From: Cadophora sp. MPI-SDFR-AT-0126
Lineage: Eukaryota > Ascomycota > Leotiomycetes > Helotiales > Ploettnerulaceae
Direction: 5' to 3'
Assembly (NCBI GenBank): GCA_020747065.1
Contig: JAGMVK010000011.1
Location: 1,116,001 to 1,180,000, forward strand
DNA length: 64,000 nt
In this document: in pieces, positions 11,067 through 22,510 of the stretch
Layout of the letters: the number at the start of each line of letters is the position of its first letter
Position numbering within the stretch: position 1 is the stretch's first letter
Translations under genes and position numbers: made by a program
The notes under the pieces: generated by a model
Told to the model about the DNA's origin: nothing
Databases searched by the model: none
What the model saw: only the letters and a program-made list of their open reading frames with translations

Positions 11067-12650
11067 GCCATCAATTAAAATTAAATTGTCCCCGGTGAAT
11101 TTGATAACTTCGGTGGGCAAATATTTGCATCTACTCCTACATCCTATCAGTCCTTATTGCGAATTGATTGATGCCTGTGGTGCTTTTGAAGTTGATCGCA
11201 AACTTGACCTCTTTGACTTCAGCCTCAGGTTTCAGCTTGGCTTACATCACGTGCCGTTCTCCGTTCTCATTGGACAATATTTCAAGTAAGGCTGTCATGT
11301 TCCATGTACTGTTGCCTGATGAAAGGAAACAACATTGGCATATATGTACTTGGCTGGATATCGTTTATTTGCTTGTTTGTTCTTTTCCGTATGTTCTGCG
11401 ATGTTAATCAATTGAGACTTCTCCATTTCCGCAAGTCTTCTTTTTGATGCTTGGATTTTGGAACCGTCCACCCATCTTCCAAAGCACTAGAGACTTCTTC
11501 AATACTCTTCTTTACTTTCGCCTTCATTGCTCTCGAAAAGTCATAGTTGTGGGATTGAGGCTGTTCTTCCGTGAACCCAGCAGAAGTAGTTCAGAATTCG
11601 TCTTCTCTCTTCGGTTGACTTCAGTTGCGTCAGGCTCCACGGCCGGCATTCTGCATACATCCAGGTTTTTGGAATCCTGAAATTGTTTGACAGCATTGAT
11701 GTGAGAGTCAATGCTCCTCTCGATATACCTGATTCCGAGATTGGACCATCGCTTGTTTACAGATAAATATAAGGTCCCGAAACATCTTGAGTGACAGACT
11801 TGGAGGTCAGCGCAAGGCTTACTGTCAACCGCCCATTGAAAAGGCCAGACTTCCCCCTCAATGCAGACCCAAATACATTTGCTGAGTACTTCCATCTTTC
11901 AAATCTCGGAATTTGGGATAGATTGAGGCTTAATGCTTGATATTTGAAACTCAGATAGGCAGGAAAACAAAAACCTCCAAGTTTCCGCAGAATTGGTCAC
12001 GTGAGAAAGTATCACTTTCACTTGCTTTACACAGATCAGACAAGGTTGCCTACCGCGGACCGTATGCTTTTCTTTGGAGCAAGGATGTGGCTTACATTTT
12101 TGAGATACGTCCCTCAAGCTCATATTAAGCTCGATCTCATTGAAGATTAACTAAGTCACGTTGTGGACCGCGCTAATGCGGGTACCTGCGTCTGAGGCTT
12201 CACAACTTGGTAGACTCTTTCAACAACTGGATAGCCGCGTCAAATATACAGCCCTTCCAGCCCAGCCCTTCACCAGCGTCGTTTCTGTATACTTTTTCTT
12301 TTTGCACACCAGCCCATATTCCCAATCTTCAATTCTTGCATTGGCTCTTCGATGACTTTCCTTTTTCTGAGCGATGTCCTCGCGTGGCTGTCAATCTGGA
12401 ACCTAGACCTGTCTCCAAACGACCCAATACGGCCAATGCAGAGGAAAGCATGCTTGAAAACCTCTAGCATTCTGAAAAGTACGAACAGAGAGAGCGGGTT
12501 TCGGTTTCCGTCTCCATTTCCATTCACCAGTTGTCGCAAGAGTACAGCTACTGCGCACCCTGTCTCTGAAACGAATATTCATTGAAAACCTCATAGAGCT
12601 TGATCATACTCTTTCGAGCAGTTACCTCACCACGTATTGTCAGCATCAAA

Positions 12651-14529
12651 TCAAACAACTTTATCAACAGAACAATCCTCAACTTCCAGTCTATCCACTC
12701 CACCTTTGTTCTGTTGAATGTTCGCCTCGACTGCAACTTCCATCTCCGTGAGCAGAACCACCTTGTCACCAAACGAAGCTGCGATCTCCTCGAGGGACTT
12801 CTGCTTGGTTTCACTATGGAATGCGTCAGCATATCTGTTCCTCCATGAGGCAGAGGGCAAAGGAGACGCTTACGGGAAAAAGAAGTATGCCATGACGAGG
12901 AAGAAGAACGAACATCCTACAAAGACGTAGAAGTAGTTCTCGTGAATGTTGGCGAATGCAGTCGGACCTGCCTGAGTAACTGTAATGTGTTAGTCGTGGC
13001 GATCTCGGTATCCCAGCGAGGAATGCATGCTTACTTGCGACATTAACAACGAAATGGCAGAATGAAGCGACACCCATGACTCTGTTTCGGAGAATGATGG
13101 GTACGACTTCAGCACCATAGAGCCAAGTTGTGCTGTTTATCATACCAACTATTCTTGTCAATACCATCCGACATGACTACCCTGGGAAGGGACGACTTAC
13201 AGTATGTCACGCAGAAGATGTAAATGCCAGCAATGGTGAAGCCTTTCCCGACAGTGTTGCTTGATCCGTTGAATTCTCGAAGCATAATGGCAGAGTAGAT
13301 CTCCCAGAAGCAAACACCGGCGAGACCAGTGATCAACATCTTTCTGCGTCCCCAAGCATCGGTCAAGAAGACGGTTGTCAGTGAGTTGGAGATGAACCCA
13401 ACGGTACCGTATGCGCCAGCCAAACACAGGACGATAGTTGGGCTGAAGCCTAATCCTTTATACAAGATCGTTTGGTAGTACTATACTACCATCAGCGTTA
13501 TATCTGGAGTTGCGGGACAAGGAACTTACACCGACAACGTTTGTTCCAGTGAGAGAAGTCATCGTCTGCACGGCGATGGACCTGCCAACCAATCACTGAT
13601 TGTTCCAACAGACGAATGAGGGAATACATACACCAGAACCCTGCGCTTGAAAAGCTTGAAGATCTCCTTGTACGAGGTCAACTCCCTTGCCATCTCAAAC
13701 TCAATCTGCGCATGCATGAACGCGAATTCCCTTGTGCTCTCCTCAGAGGCCAAATCACGCCGAATCTTCAAGAATTCCAAACGGGCCTTGTCAACCTTCC
13801 CAGCTCGGATCAATTGACGAGGGGAGTTGGGCATGAAAGTTGTGAGACCGATGAACATGATGATGCCCCATGGAATCTGAAGAGAGAGCGGAAGACGCCA
13901 TTGCAGTTGACCGTAAGGAGCCAGACCGCAGAGGAAGCCGACCCAGTTGCTCATCATGGAACCAAAACTTATTCCAACGCCAGAAATACCGCCGATGAGA
14001 CCGCGGTTTGCTGGGGCGGCGATTTCACTGAGGTAGACGGGGACTGTGCCGACCATTCCTCTGTGATAGTCATCAGCTTCAGAAACCAAGAACCTCAGAG
14101 GAGGATGGCTTACCCGACAGCAAATCCAGCGAGGAAACGACCAGCTACGAACATGCCATAATTTGCAGCACCAGTCTGAATCGCAGTGCCGATCGTGACG
14201 ATAACGCACATAATTTGCATGAATCGAATACGACCGAGCCTGTCTCCAGCAAAGACTTGCAGGATAGAACCGACTGCTTCACCAGCGATATAAATCGAGA
14301 CAATCTGTCACAGCGAATCAGTGGAAGAAATAGCCTAGAGAAGAGGTTCACTTACTGCTCCAACTTTAGCCTTACTCGGGTGGCCCATGTAGTCGACCCA
14401 ACTCTGATGAGCGATAGTGGTCGTCGCAATACCGGTATCGAATCCAAAGAGGAATGTTCCGATTGCCGCAAACATGGCAACACCTAATGTGTAGGAGTCC
14501 ATCCTAGGTTTTCTTACTGCCACCGTCAT
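12651..14529 (-). CDS. MFS sugar transporter
   Basis: Plasma-membrane proton-sugar symporter of the MFS sugar-porter family; the substrate is unproven. Model: complement(join(12651..12813,12874..12979,13035..13148,13201..13480,13530..13581,13632..14060,14114..14304,14356..14529)), 502 aa with seven introns of 49-60 nt, every phase consistent. The N-terminus reads FGFDTGIATTTIAHQSW, the usual helix-1 signature. GDRLGRIR follows helix 2 and GRFLAGFAVG lies in helix 4. The loop motif after helix 6 is PNSPRQLI, a variant of PESPRWL. DAWGRRKMLI follows helix 8, STTWLYGAEVVPIILR lies in helix 10, and the tail is PETKQKSLEEIA. It is divergent from the aldolase gene with a 923-bp shared spacer, which suggests uptake of the sugar or sugar acid that the aldolase pathway uses. 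Confidence 0.92.
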
Positions 14530-15452
14530 GATGAGTCGTCAATGCAGTTCGATCGGAATGGAAGAAGTGGTTGTCGCTTGAGACTGTGACGAGTTCGAGA
14601 AGGAGTCAGAACAGCAGAGCCAGGCATACATATATGTATACCCATGAACATAGCCATCAACGTGAACCTTGCCTTTTGAAGCCATCTTTGAGCGACCCGA
14701 CCTGTGCTTGGAGACTGAATCGTGTACATGGGGAACGGGGTGCATGGCGGGGCGATTTCCGGGGACTGGAGCTGACTGTTTGCCCAGGGATGGAGCGAGG
14801 GACCAAACTGTTTGGGGGAACGTCGGCTCGCGTCGGGAGGGGATGCTTAGCGATATCCAGGGGTAAGCATCTTGCCAACAATTTTCTCTCCATCTTTTAT
14901 GTCACAAGTTCTTTTCTTGAATCGCAATCGCAATTGTAATCGCGTCGGCAGGGATGTGAGAGATGGAGCTGACATGACTTATGGGGCCAAGTCTACACCC
15001 CGCAAAGTTAGGGGATATGCGAAATACTGTCAGACGTCGCTCATCCAGGTGGCTGGAAACTGGCGATGAAGCCGTCGCTTCGGGTCGCGTCGCGTCGCCA
15101 AAATTTGCAAGGATATCCATCGGCACTCATCACGCATCGGAAGATTCTCACAATCACCTCATATGGAGTCGTGTCGGGAAGAACACTGACTGGCAGGTGA
15201 TGAGAACAAGCAAAATGTTTGCCTCGTCTCGACGATACTGATCCTGGACCTCATCGGATGGACTATCACTTCGAGGGGTAGTCCCTCACAACGGTCCACC
15301 CCCACTGTACGAGGGGAGTGACAACAACATACTTGGCCAAGGTTGAGTGCTGGTATTTTCATATTCTCCATCTTCTACTCCCCTCAGTCCAAATTTTTCG
15401 TTCTCGCCCATTCTATACACGTTTCCGCAGTTTTCCAGAATTTCTCACAATC
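14530..15452. promoter_or_regulatory. shared divergent promoter, transporter/aldolase
   Basis: This 923-bp spacer separates the divergent start codons of the sugar transporter and the aldolase. It contains CreA-type SYGGRG matches at 14747-14752 (GCGGGG) and 14759-14764 (CCGGGG), six bases apart, plus minus-strand matches at 14998-15003 and 15300-15305. About four matches are expected by chance in this length, so only the close pair is suggestive of carbon-catabolite control. Confidence 0.4.
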
Positions 15453-16621
15453 ATGGCCATCTCAACAAACGGTACCAATGGAGCCTCAAAGGCTGGAAAG
15501 CCATTTCCACCAGGTGTACATGTCCCAAGTTTAACTTGGTTCTTGGATGACTCCAACCAAGAGATCGATTGGGACACACAGAGAAAGCATCTTAGCTTCC
15601 TCATCGAGTCCGGCTTACATGGCAGTAGATCCCCCGATTTCCCCCCTCAAAGGAGAATGATCTCTAACAACGACAGTTGTTCTCGCTGGTACCAATGGAG
15701 AAGCAGTAGCTCTAACCGCCACCGAAAAAGCTAAACTTGTTAGCACAACCCGCGAGCTTGCCATCTCGCTCGGTCGACCAGATCTCACTGTCATTTTGGG
15801 ATGTGGAGGCGGGTCAACAAGAGCTGTGATTGAGGAGACGAAGTTAGCGAAGGTGGCTGGTGCAGATTATGCGTTGGTAATGGTACCGAGTTACTTCCAC
15901 TTTGCTATGAATGAAGATGCCATTGTAGCATTCTTCCGTGAGGTATGTTACCCAAACGCTGCTGCTGAACATTTGTAATGGCTAAGTGATGTGTACAGCT
16001 TGCCGACGCCAGTCCCATCCCAGTCCTTATCTACAACTTCCCAGGCGTATCAGCAGGCTTAGACGTTAATTCCGAGATGCTCGAGACTCTTGGTGCCCAC
16101 CCAAATATCGTCGGTGTCAAGTTGACCTGTGGCGGTATCGCGAAGGTCGCTCGGGTACGCTCCGTTTTTGAACCCGAGACATTCTGCGCTCTTGCTGGAC
16201 AGAGCGATTGGCTCCTCCCAGCCACCTCGGTAGGAGGAATTGGGACTATCACCGGTCTTGCGAATATCTACCCAAGAGTATATCTCCCCATTCCCTCTCA
16301 ATTACGTTTCTTTTCATCATCCTGCTAACTACACACTCACAGGCATGCATCGAGCTCTACAACCTTTCCATCGGCTCTGACAGGCAAGCAGCTGAGAAAG
16401 CGCAAATCGAGCTTGCAGCCGTAGAGTGGGGATTCGCAAAGGGTGGAATCAACGGTACGAAGTGGGTCGTGGCACAGTATCTGGGCTACCCGGAGTCGAG
16501 TTGTCATACTCGTCGTCCGTATCCTAAGTTTGTGGATGTGAAGAAACAGGAGTGGATTATGACAATCATGAAGCCTTTGGAGGCGAAGGAGGTTAGCTTG
16601 AAGAAGTTGGCAAAGGCTTAG
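15453..16621 (+). CDS. DHDPS/NanA-family class I aldolase
   Basis: Cytosolic lyase of the dihydrodipicolinate synthase/N-acetylneuraminate lyase family. It forms a Schiff base with a 2-keto acid substrate and cleaves or joins pyruvate. Model: join(15453..15624,15677..15942,15999..16277,16343..16621), 331 aa. The family blocks are in order: GIVLAGTNGEAVALT (the TNGE motif), VILGCGGGSTR, VPSYFHF, IYNFPG with the catalytic Tyr near residue 158, and GVKLTCGG with the Schiff-base Lys near residue 187. Introns are 52, 56 and 65 nt; the first donor is a weak GTAGAT. Fungi make lysine by the aminoadipate route, so a biosynthetic DHDPS role is unlikely. A catabolic aldolase for 2-keto-3-deoxy sugar acids or 4-hydroxy-2-oxoglutarate fits better, helped by the neighbouring permease, regulator and kinase. 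The exact substrate is not readable from sequence. Confidence 0.9.
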
Positions 16622-17166
16622 ACAATACCCTGTAATCTGAACCGACTTTTACAAACTCCAACTACTGCTTGTGAAATGCTTTCAAAGCCACATCATTGCT
16701 ACTCATTGTATCAAATGAGTTTCTGGCAATTTGATTTGTAGAGCCGGAAGCAAATCATGGTGGCGATCAACTTCGGCTCGCAACACATCATCAAGAACGA
16801 ACCGAATTCCAAAAGAGAAACTGATTTCGAATCAAACAAGATTCTCACAACTCCTCTATTGTCTCAAGTCAAATTTGACCTGACTTCTAGTCGCATCATG
16901 TGATGTTTGCCCCGCTCCTCCACAGTTTGAGTTTTACGGGACGCGAGTTCCCCAGACTCACCAACCCCATGCTTCGAGCCAGCCTATAAGGAAGGACCAA
17001 AGGAACTCTATAGGCAGCTTTCCGAGTCCGTAACCCTGAGGAGAATGGACTTCTTCGGTGCAGCTCCAAGCCATATTTTCTTTTGTAGGGCTCTTTCCTT
17101 CACCCAACCTGGCCAGCAAGACCCCCCTAAGAACATCCATCACTGGATCATCTTAATGGCGCCATC
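16622..17166. other. intergenic, aldolase to regulator
   Basis: The 3' UTR of the aldolase is followed by the promoter of the Zn2Cys6 regulator. No gene or clear element is seen. Confidence 0.4.
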
Positions 17167-19186
17167 ATGAACGACTCCGTACGGTCCAACTCCTCCGCTG
17201 GCTCACCCACTCCACGACGACCTCCCAGATCCAAATCAGGCTGCTTAACATGTCGGTAAGTGGGGTAGGACGTCCCCTGCCCTCGCAGATCAGCAGCTAA
17301 ACCCACCCTTCAGCCGTCGAAAGGTCCGGTGCAATGAACACCGACCACGATGTTCACACTGTGAGCGTCTGAATCTCGAGTGTCTTTGGAGACCAATACA
17401 GCAATCTTCGAGACAAGCTGCGTCAAACTTACGAAAAGGTTATGGAGAACTTTCGTTCGCGTCGAATGGCTCAGCTGCAACTTTGGCTGCTTCTACTTCT
17501 GCAACTGCTTCTGCTTCTGCTTCTGCTTTGCCGAATATGAGTGGTGCTAGTTATGGTGCTAATGATAACTCGTTTAATGATATTTTCAACTATGCGAGTT
17601 TTATGTGGGATCCGAGTATTGAGGAGAATGTGATGCAGAATTCTGGGTGGCGAGGTCAGGGATTCTCGGATCTTGATGGGCAGAGTATTGATAGAGGCAG
17701 TATTGTAAGTTCCGGGTATCTAGGGGATTTATTTTAGTTCGCCCACGTTATGTTCATCATCTCACTGAAACGTCAATAGGAAGAAACGAGCCACACATTC
17801 TCCGCGTCGTACTCGTCAAATCGCCAGCATCTACCACCAGAATGGATCAACTCTCCAACAGATCACATGCAACCTTTCCAAGTCCCAGAACCAAACATGG
17901 ACTCGAGACAACTAGTTGCTTTCAACCAAGCCGGAGAGAAAGAATTGATGGATTACTTCACCAGAACCGTCGTACCGCCCATCATCGCGCAGGTCGAGAC
18001 GGAGTTGAAATGGTCTTCCATGAGGCAGCTTCTGATCTCCATGGCGACAGCATCGTCGATGGTGAGGTACGCTATTCTGGCTTTCTCTGAGCTTCTCATG
18101 GGTCGAGAACGGAGCGTTGTACCCCAATATCAGCAATATTATCAAAAAGCCGCGGCCGAAGCTCAGCGATATGTTTCCGGGATGTCACCAGGCAACGAAA
18201 GCACTTCAGCTGCGACGCTAGAATATGTACTTGCAACACTGTTCTTCCTCAGCTACATCGACCTTCTTGAAGGTGGGATCGGGAACGCGCATGCCCATCT
18301 CAAGCACGCTTACGATGTGTTCTGTAAAGTGGACAAGTCGCAGTTTCGAATGGTGGGGAAGCGTTTAGTGTCTTGGATACGACTTCTCGATGCTCGTGCC
18401 GTATCTGCGGGTGGAGAAGGACTCTTCCTCCTTGGTAACAACGAGGATCTGATCGACCAATCCTCACCTGCGACTAGCATTGAGGTAGCTGAAAGCAGCA
18501 CGGATCACGGCGAAGCAGATATTGAAGATGTTCTCTTCGACGCCTTGTATCAACCAGGATTTCTCTTTTTCCAAAAGATACAGTCTTTCATGGGGAGGAT
18601 ATCATTGATTGATCCCTGGCACCGATCTCGTGGGACCGTGAAGGATGAGACGGAAGTCATGAGCATTGCTGCGAAAATAGGAAAGGACTTAAATTCATTG
18701 TGGGAACAGCGTCCTCCACTGATGGACTATGCTCTGAGTGGTAAACTAACCTCGGCACATCTATCTCCCAGTCTTGCGTTCGCAATAACGCGGACATTCC
18801 GCACTTATTACGCCAACTACCACGCCTCCAAAATACATCTCCATCGTGTAGCTTACAAGCATCTGCCACTTTCCGCCGAGACAGAAGCTTCGATATCCAA
18901 CATTCGCTCCACGGCTCGCGTCATGGTTGAAGGCAGTCTTGAAGAAGAGTTCCTGCCTGTGAGTATGTTGTGGCCACTACTGATGTGGGGTTCAGAAGAG
19001 AATGATGCTGAGATGCAAGGTTGGATTCATGGTCAAATCAACAGGATGGAGAAGGTGGCCACGAATGCAGAGATCACGGGACAAGTACTCAGAGAAGTGC
19101 AAACACGACAGGAGGCGCTGAAGCAGAGAGTCGACATCCGTACGGTTATGCACGATATCTTCAACTCATGCTTTGCTATCGTGTGA
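17167..19186 (+). CDS. Zn2Cys6 transcription factor (Fungal_trans_2 type)
   Basis: Nuclear DNA-binding regulator. Model: join(17167..17255,17314..17704,17780..19186), 628 aa. The first intron interrupts the zinc cluster, as is common in the family. Joined, the cluster reads C-x2-C-x6-C-x6-C-x2-C-x6-C (SGCLTC, RRRKVRC, HRPRCSHC, NLEC) at about residues 25-52. A Ser/Ala/Thr low-complexity linker follows (17480-17530). The C-terminal part of about 430 residues has the helical pattern of the Fungal_trans_2 domain (LVAFNQAGEKELMDYF, SSMRQLLISMATASSMVRYAILAFSE). It lies between the aldolase and the kinase and is probably the local pathway regulator; that link is inference from position. Its stop is only 56 bp from that of the convergent kinase gene. 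Confidence 0.9.
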
Positions 19187-19242
19187 CACACATGTTTTGG
19201 AATAATTGGTAAGGAGATTTCGTTTGATGGTAACAATCAACG

Positions 19243-20214
19243 CTAACTCAATTCATCAGCCCACGGAATAGATTTCTGTGCTCCTCTCTTCCCAATCGTC
19301 TTCGCAGCAGCTTCATTCGCCCTCCTTACTGCACTCTCGATTCCCACTCCGCCTTTGACAGCCTCCAGAGCGTAGGCTCCAACAAAGGTGTCCCCCGCCG
19401 CAGTCGTATCAACAACCTCTACTTTCTTCGCCCTCACTAAACCATTCTCCCCTCCTTCTCCCGAGAAATACACACCTCTACCACCAAGCGTGATGATAAC
19501 ATTCGCGACACCCCTCCCATGGAAAACATCTGCCACACCAGGTAGAGATTCTTCACGCTCCAGCGCCTCAGCATCACACCCTGACAAAATCACAGCTTCT
19601 GTCTCATTCAACACCAAATACTTCAATCCCACATATGCTTCAACCGGAATCTCCACCGCGGGCGCTGGATTCAACAAAACATCCACTCCTCTACCCTTCG
19701 CAGTCCTCAAAATTGTCACGGTAGTCTCAACCGGAATCTCTAGCTGCAAGATAACCAGACCGGGCACTCTCCCGCCCTTTTCCTCCCCCAACGAATCTTC
19801 AAACTGGCCAGGCATCAACGACGCGTTCGCACCAGCCGTCAGTAGTATCCTATTCTCACCACTCCCCTCCTCGACCAGAATCACCGCCACGCCCGTCTCA
19901 ACATCTTTTCTCACCAGCACACCAGACGTCTCAACTCCAGCGCTCTGTAAGTCAGCAAGGAGAGCATGTCCGTGGGCATCAGAGCCTACAGCGCCTATCA
20001 TGCGAATTGTAGCTGTAGCATTCGTGAGAGTGCGTGAACGTGAGAGTTTAGCGCAGGCGACGGCTTGATTGCCGCCTTTGCCGCCGGAGGAGGTTTGGAA
20101 GGCGGTTGCATGTAGGGTTTCTCCGCCGAGGGGGATGCGTGGGGTGTAGGTTGTTAGGTCGGTGTTGAGGGAGCCGATTATGTGGATGAGAGGGAGATGT
20201 GGACTGGATGTCAT
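19243..20214 (-). CDS. ribokinase-family (PfkB) carbohydrate kinase
   Basis: ATP-dependent cytosolic sugar kinase, intronless, 323 aa from ATG 20214 (an upstream in-frame GTG is rejected). The N-terminal PfkB signature is present (GSLNTDL, then TSSGGKGGNQAVACAKLS). The C-terminal signature VDTTAAGDTFVGAYALE contains the catalytic Asp. Length and both motifs match ribokinase (D-ribose to ribose-5-phosphate). Other PfkB members act on 2-keto-3-deoxygluconate or nucleosides, so the substrate stays open. GGKGGNQAVA is the ribokinase form of motif 1. The gene is tail to tail with the Zn2Cys6 regulator and close to a sugar permease and an aldolase, which suggests a shared catabolic pathway. Confidence 0.92.
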   Translation of the reverse strand: MTSSPHLPLIHIIGSLNTDLTTYTPRIPLGGETLHATAFQTSSGGKGGNQAVACAKLSRSRTLTNATATIRMIGAVGSDAHGHALLADLQSAGVETSGVLVRKDVETGVAVILVEEGSGENRILLTAGANASLMPGQFEDSLGEEKGGRVPGLVILQLEIPVETTVTILRTAKGRGVDVLLNPAPAVEIPVEAYVGLKYLVLNETEAVILSGCDAEALEREESLPGVADVFHGRGVANVIITLGGRGVYFSGEGGENGLVRAKKVEVVDTTAAGDTFVGAYALEAVKGGVGIESAVRRANEAAAKTIGKRGAQKSIPWADELS

Positions 20215-21019
20215 CGTGATTTGTTTGCGCTGGTGAGACTTCACGTGAGGACTGCTGGAGGTATTCCGAAGTTGTCGTGAATGAGTATGAGGGCTTGTTA
20301 AAGGGAATTTTTGGCACCCGTAGTATCGTGTATGAAAACTTCATGGAGCCTACCTGAGAATATGTACAGTATTGTATCAACTTCTCTCTCCTATGAGCTA
20401 CAGATAGCTCAGCGCAACGTCTCATTACAGGTGGTCTCCGACCCGTACAGCCTATTGCATCGTGCCGATGGTCGCAGTTACGCTTCAGCTTGTAACTGCT
20501 TCTCGGACTTGTTGTCATCTCGCGTCGCTTCATCGCTTCGCCTCGGCCCCACTTCAGCGAGTCCACCACTTCACCGTACACAACTGTGTACCACCAAATC
20601 AACACAATCCCATGATCAGGATCGTTTATCCTACAGAATATCAGATTCGAAGTCCAGTATACCAATGATGTTAACCGCTGTGACGAAATTATTTTGCCTT
20701 GGCAAATTTTCTTTCCTGTGCAACCTCGTCAGCGTCTCTATCTAGCCAATCTGCTCGGCAACGAAGGTCGGTGCGTTGATTACTTTTAAGCACACATCCA
20801 TCGTTTTCTCCTCAGTTTATTGTCAGTGCACTTGTTGGGACTCACACGAAGGATATAACGACATGTTCAGTACTCAAAGTCTATTCTTAGGGAAAGCTAC
20901 ATCGTTCCTGCAACAAAAAATATTTACCCAGATCCAGTACAGTTTCTCCTTCTCCTGAACAGGCTTTTTATGGTCTATCAGCATCGATTTGATACTACTG
21001 CCCTCTAGTCTGCCTCATC
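20215..21019. other. intergenic
   Basis: This holds the promoter side of the kinase gene and the 3' side of the MARVEL-like gene. Only short overlapping frames are present and none is convincing. Confidence 0.4.
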
Positions 21020-21742
21020 TTACACCGATTTGTAGCTTGGAGGTTTCAACAGACTCTCACCTGAGTTCCCTCCCTTCAAATCCAACTCCTCAGAGCGCTC
21101 CTCCGTCGAGCGTTCACCACTGATGCTGGAGTACGCGTGGACAGCGGCACTCTGCTCACCAGGTTGACCAGAAGCCCTCTTCTCGATATCATCATCCATT
21201 ACCTCCTTCCTACCACCATCAGCACTCGCCTCACCCGGAATCTGCCCCTTCAATGTCTTCGCCCTCCTCGTGAACCTTCTCGCCGCACAACACCACGCAA
21301 AACCCAACAAGCCTGTCGCAAACCACAGCATCAAATTAACGACCCCGATCCCCACACCAGCCCTCATCCTCCCCACATCGCTCGTAGCACCCGCATACTG
21401 CTCTTCCTTTTTCGGATCACCTTTCAGATAGATCCCAGCAAAGACGCCAACCTGAGACAACCACAACACACACAGCACCCAGTCCCATAGACACCACGCC
21501 ACGCGCGTGACGGTCACGAAACAGTGCGTTATGCATGTCAGAGCTGAGAGACAGGCTGCTACGTCGGCGAAGATCCATTCGGAGTGCGCCTGGGCGTGGG
21601 TGGATGTGGAGTGCGTGAGGTCCGGGCTGTAAATCCCGATGATCGTGACGGCGAAGATGAATTGTAGAGTTCTGAGAGTGGCGCGGGTAAGGACGCCGAA
21701 TGTACCGCGTTTGTGCCAGTATTGATCTATGTCGGTAGCCAT
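21020..21742 (-). CDS. four-helix MARVEL-like membrane protein
   Basis: Intronless 240-aa integral membrane protein. Four hydrophobic segments are visible at about residues 19-40, 55-77, 81-105 and 125-152 (TLQFIFAVTIIGIY; a Cys-rich second helix; CLWDWVLCVLWLSQVGVFAGIYL; GVGIGVVNLMLWFATGLLGFAWCC). A hydrophilic tail of about 85 residues is rich in Ser, Glu and Lys and ends LLKPPSYKSV. The helix layout and short loops match fungal MARVEL-domain proteins, which sit in plasma or vesicle membranes. The family call rests on topology rather than a firm motif. The tail has several possible phosphorylation sites. No neighbour suggests a function. Confidence 0.8.
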   Translation of the reverse strand: MATDIDQYWHKRGTFGVLTRATLRTLQFIFAVTIIGIYSPDLTHSTSTHAQAHSEWIFADVAACLSALTCITHCFVTVTRVAWCLWDWVLCVLWLSQVGVFAGIYLKGDPKKEEQYAGATSDVGRMRAGVGIGVVNLMLWFATGLLGFAWCCAARRFTRRAKTLKGQIPGEASADGGRKEVMDDDIEKRASGQPGEQSAAVHAYSSISGERSTEERSEELDLKGGNSGESLLKPPSYKSV

Positions 21743-22510
21743 TGTTGTTGAAGTCGGAGTGGCACCCGAGGAGCTGGGTTTCTGAACTTTGGGACTCTCG
21801 TTGGATGAGTGCTATCTGAGTGGTGAGGCGCTTCAGCGGCTTTATTTGAGCTGTAACTGTGTTCAGAAAAGAGAATACCAAGTTCCTGACAACTCAATTT
21901 TGGAAATAGACAAAGGAAGTTGTTGAAGGAGCGCTGCTACTGCTCAATGCCAACGAGTGCTGTTAAGAGATAAGAAATATTTCAGAGCAATGAGCAAGTA
22001 CACCTAAGGAAAATAGAGGAGATGCTGGCGAATACGGCTTCATATATGTTTCATCGAACCCTTCCTTCGATACCACGCGATGACGATCCATCTCCACAAA
22101 GTTTTCAAGTACTTCCTGTTTTGCCTTACAAATACGAAATACGACAGAGAATTGCCTCTTTGGGAAACGAATACGGGATCTGCATTGTTGGCGTAGCCCC
22201 TGGCCTCGCTTAGATGGCCCTTCTGGTGCATGCCCCTGACTCGTTTGCTTTCAAGAGCGCTACTTTGATGCAGCTAAGACGGCAAACTGCCAAAATAGAA
22301 TCAAGGGTCACTTTCTGTTATCTTTAAGACCTTTCAATAGTGCATTGCTTGTTTACGATGGCGGAAACTTAGCCCTCTGAGCCCCGCTCGTTTCGTCATG
22401 CTACTAAACTCGAGTCCCACCATCCGTTTATCTTGTGGGCTTCTCGACCTCTTAGAACTGCGTCGGATCGTTCTCTTTCATGAGGAAAGTGCTAGTCCGG
22501 AGGTTTTGAA
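21743..22510. other. intergenic, divergent promoter region
   Basis: This spacer separates the MARVEL-like gene (minus strand) and the glycosyltransferase (plus strand), whose starts point away from each other. No gene is seen. A TTAGCC hexamer near 22372 is isolated. Confidence 0.4.

Larger units (their letters stand above)
10560..12650. other. hsp90 5' flank and intergenic
   Basis: The left part is the 5' UTR and promoter of hsp90, with a probable UTR intron and a GAA-rich stretch at 10838-10851. The remainder, up to the 3' end of the sugar transporter, shows only short conflicting frames and no gene I can support. Confidence 0.45.

Noticed and set aside
14530..15452. Cluster of CreA-type SYGGRG matches as proof of glucose repression
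   Set aside because: About four matches are expected by chance in this length, so the count is not enriched; only noted as a close pair.
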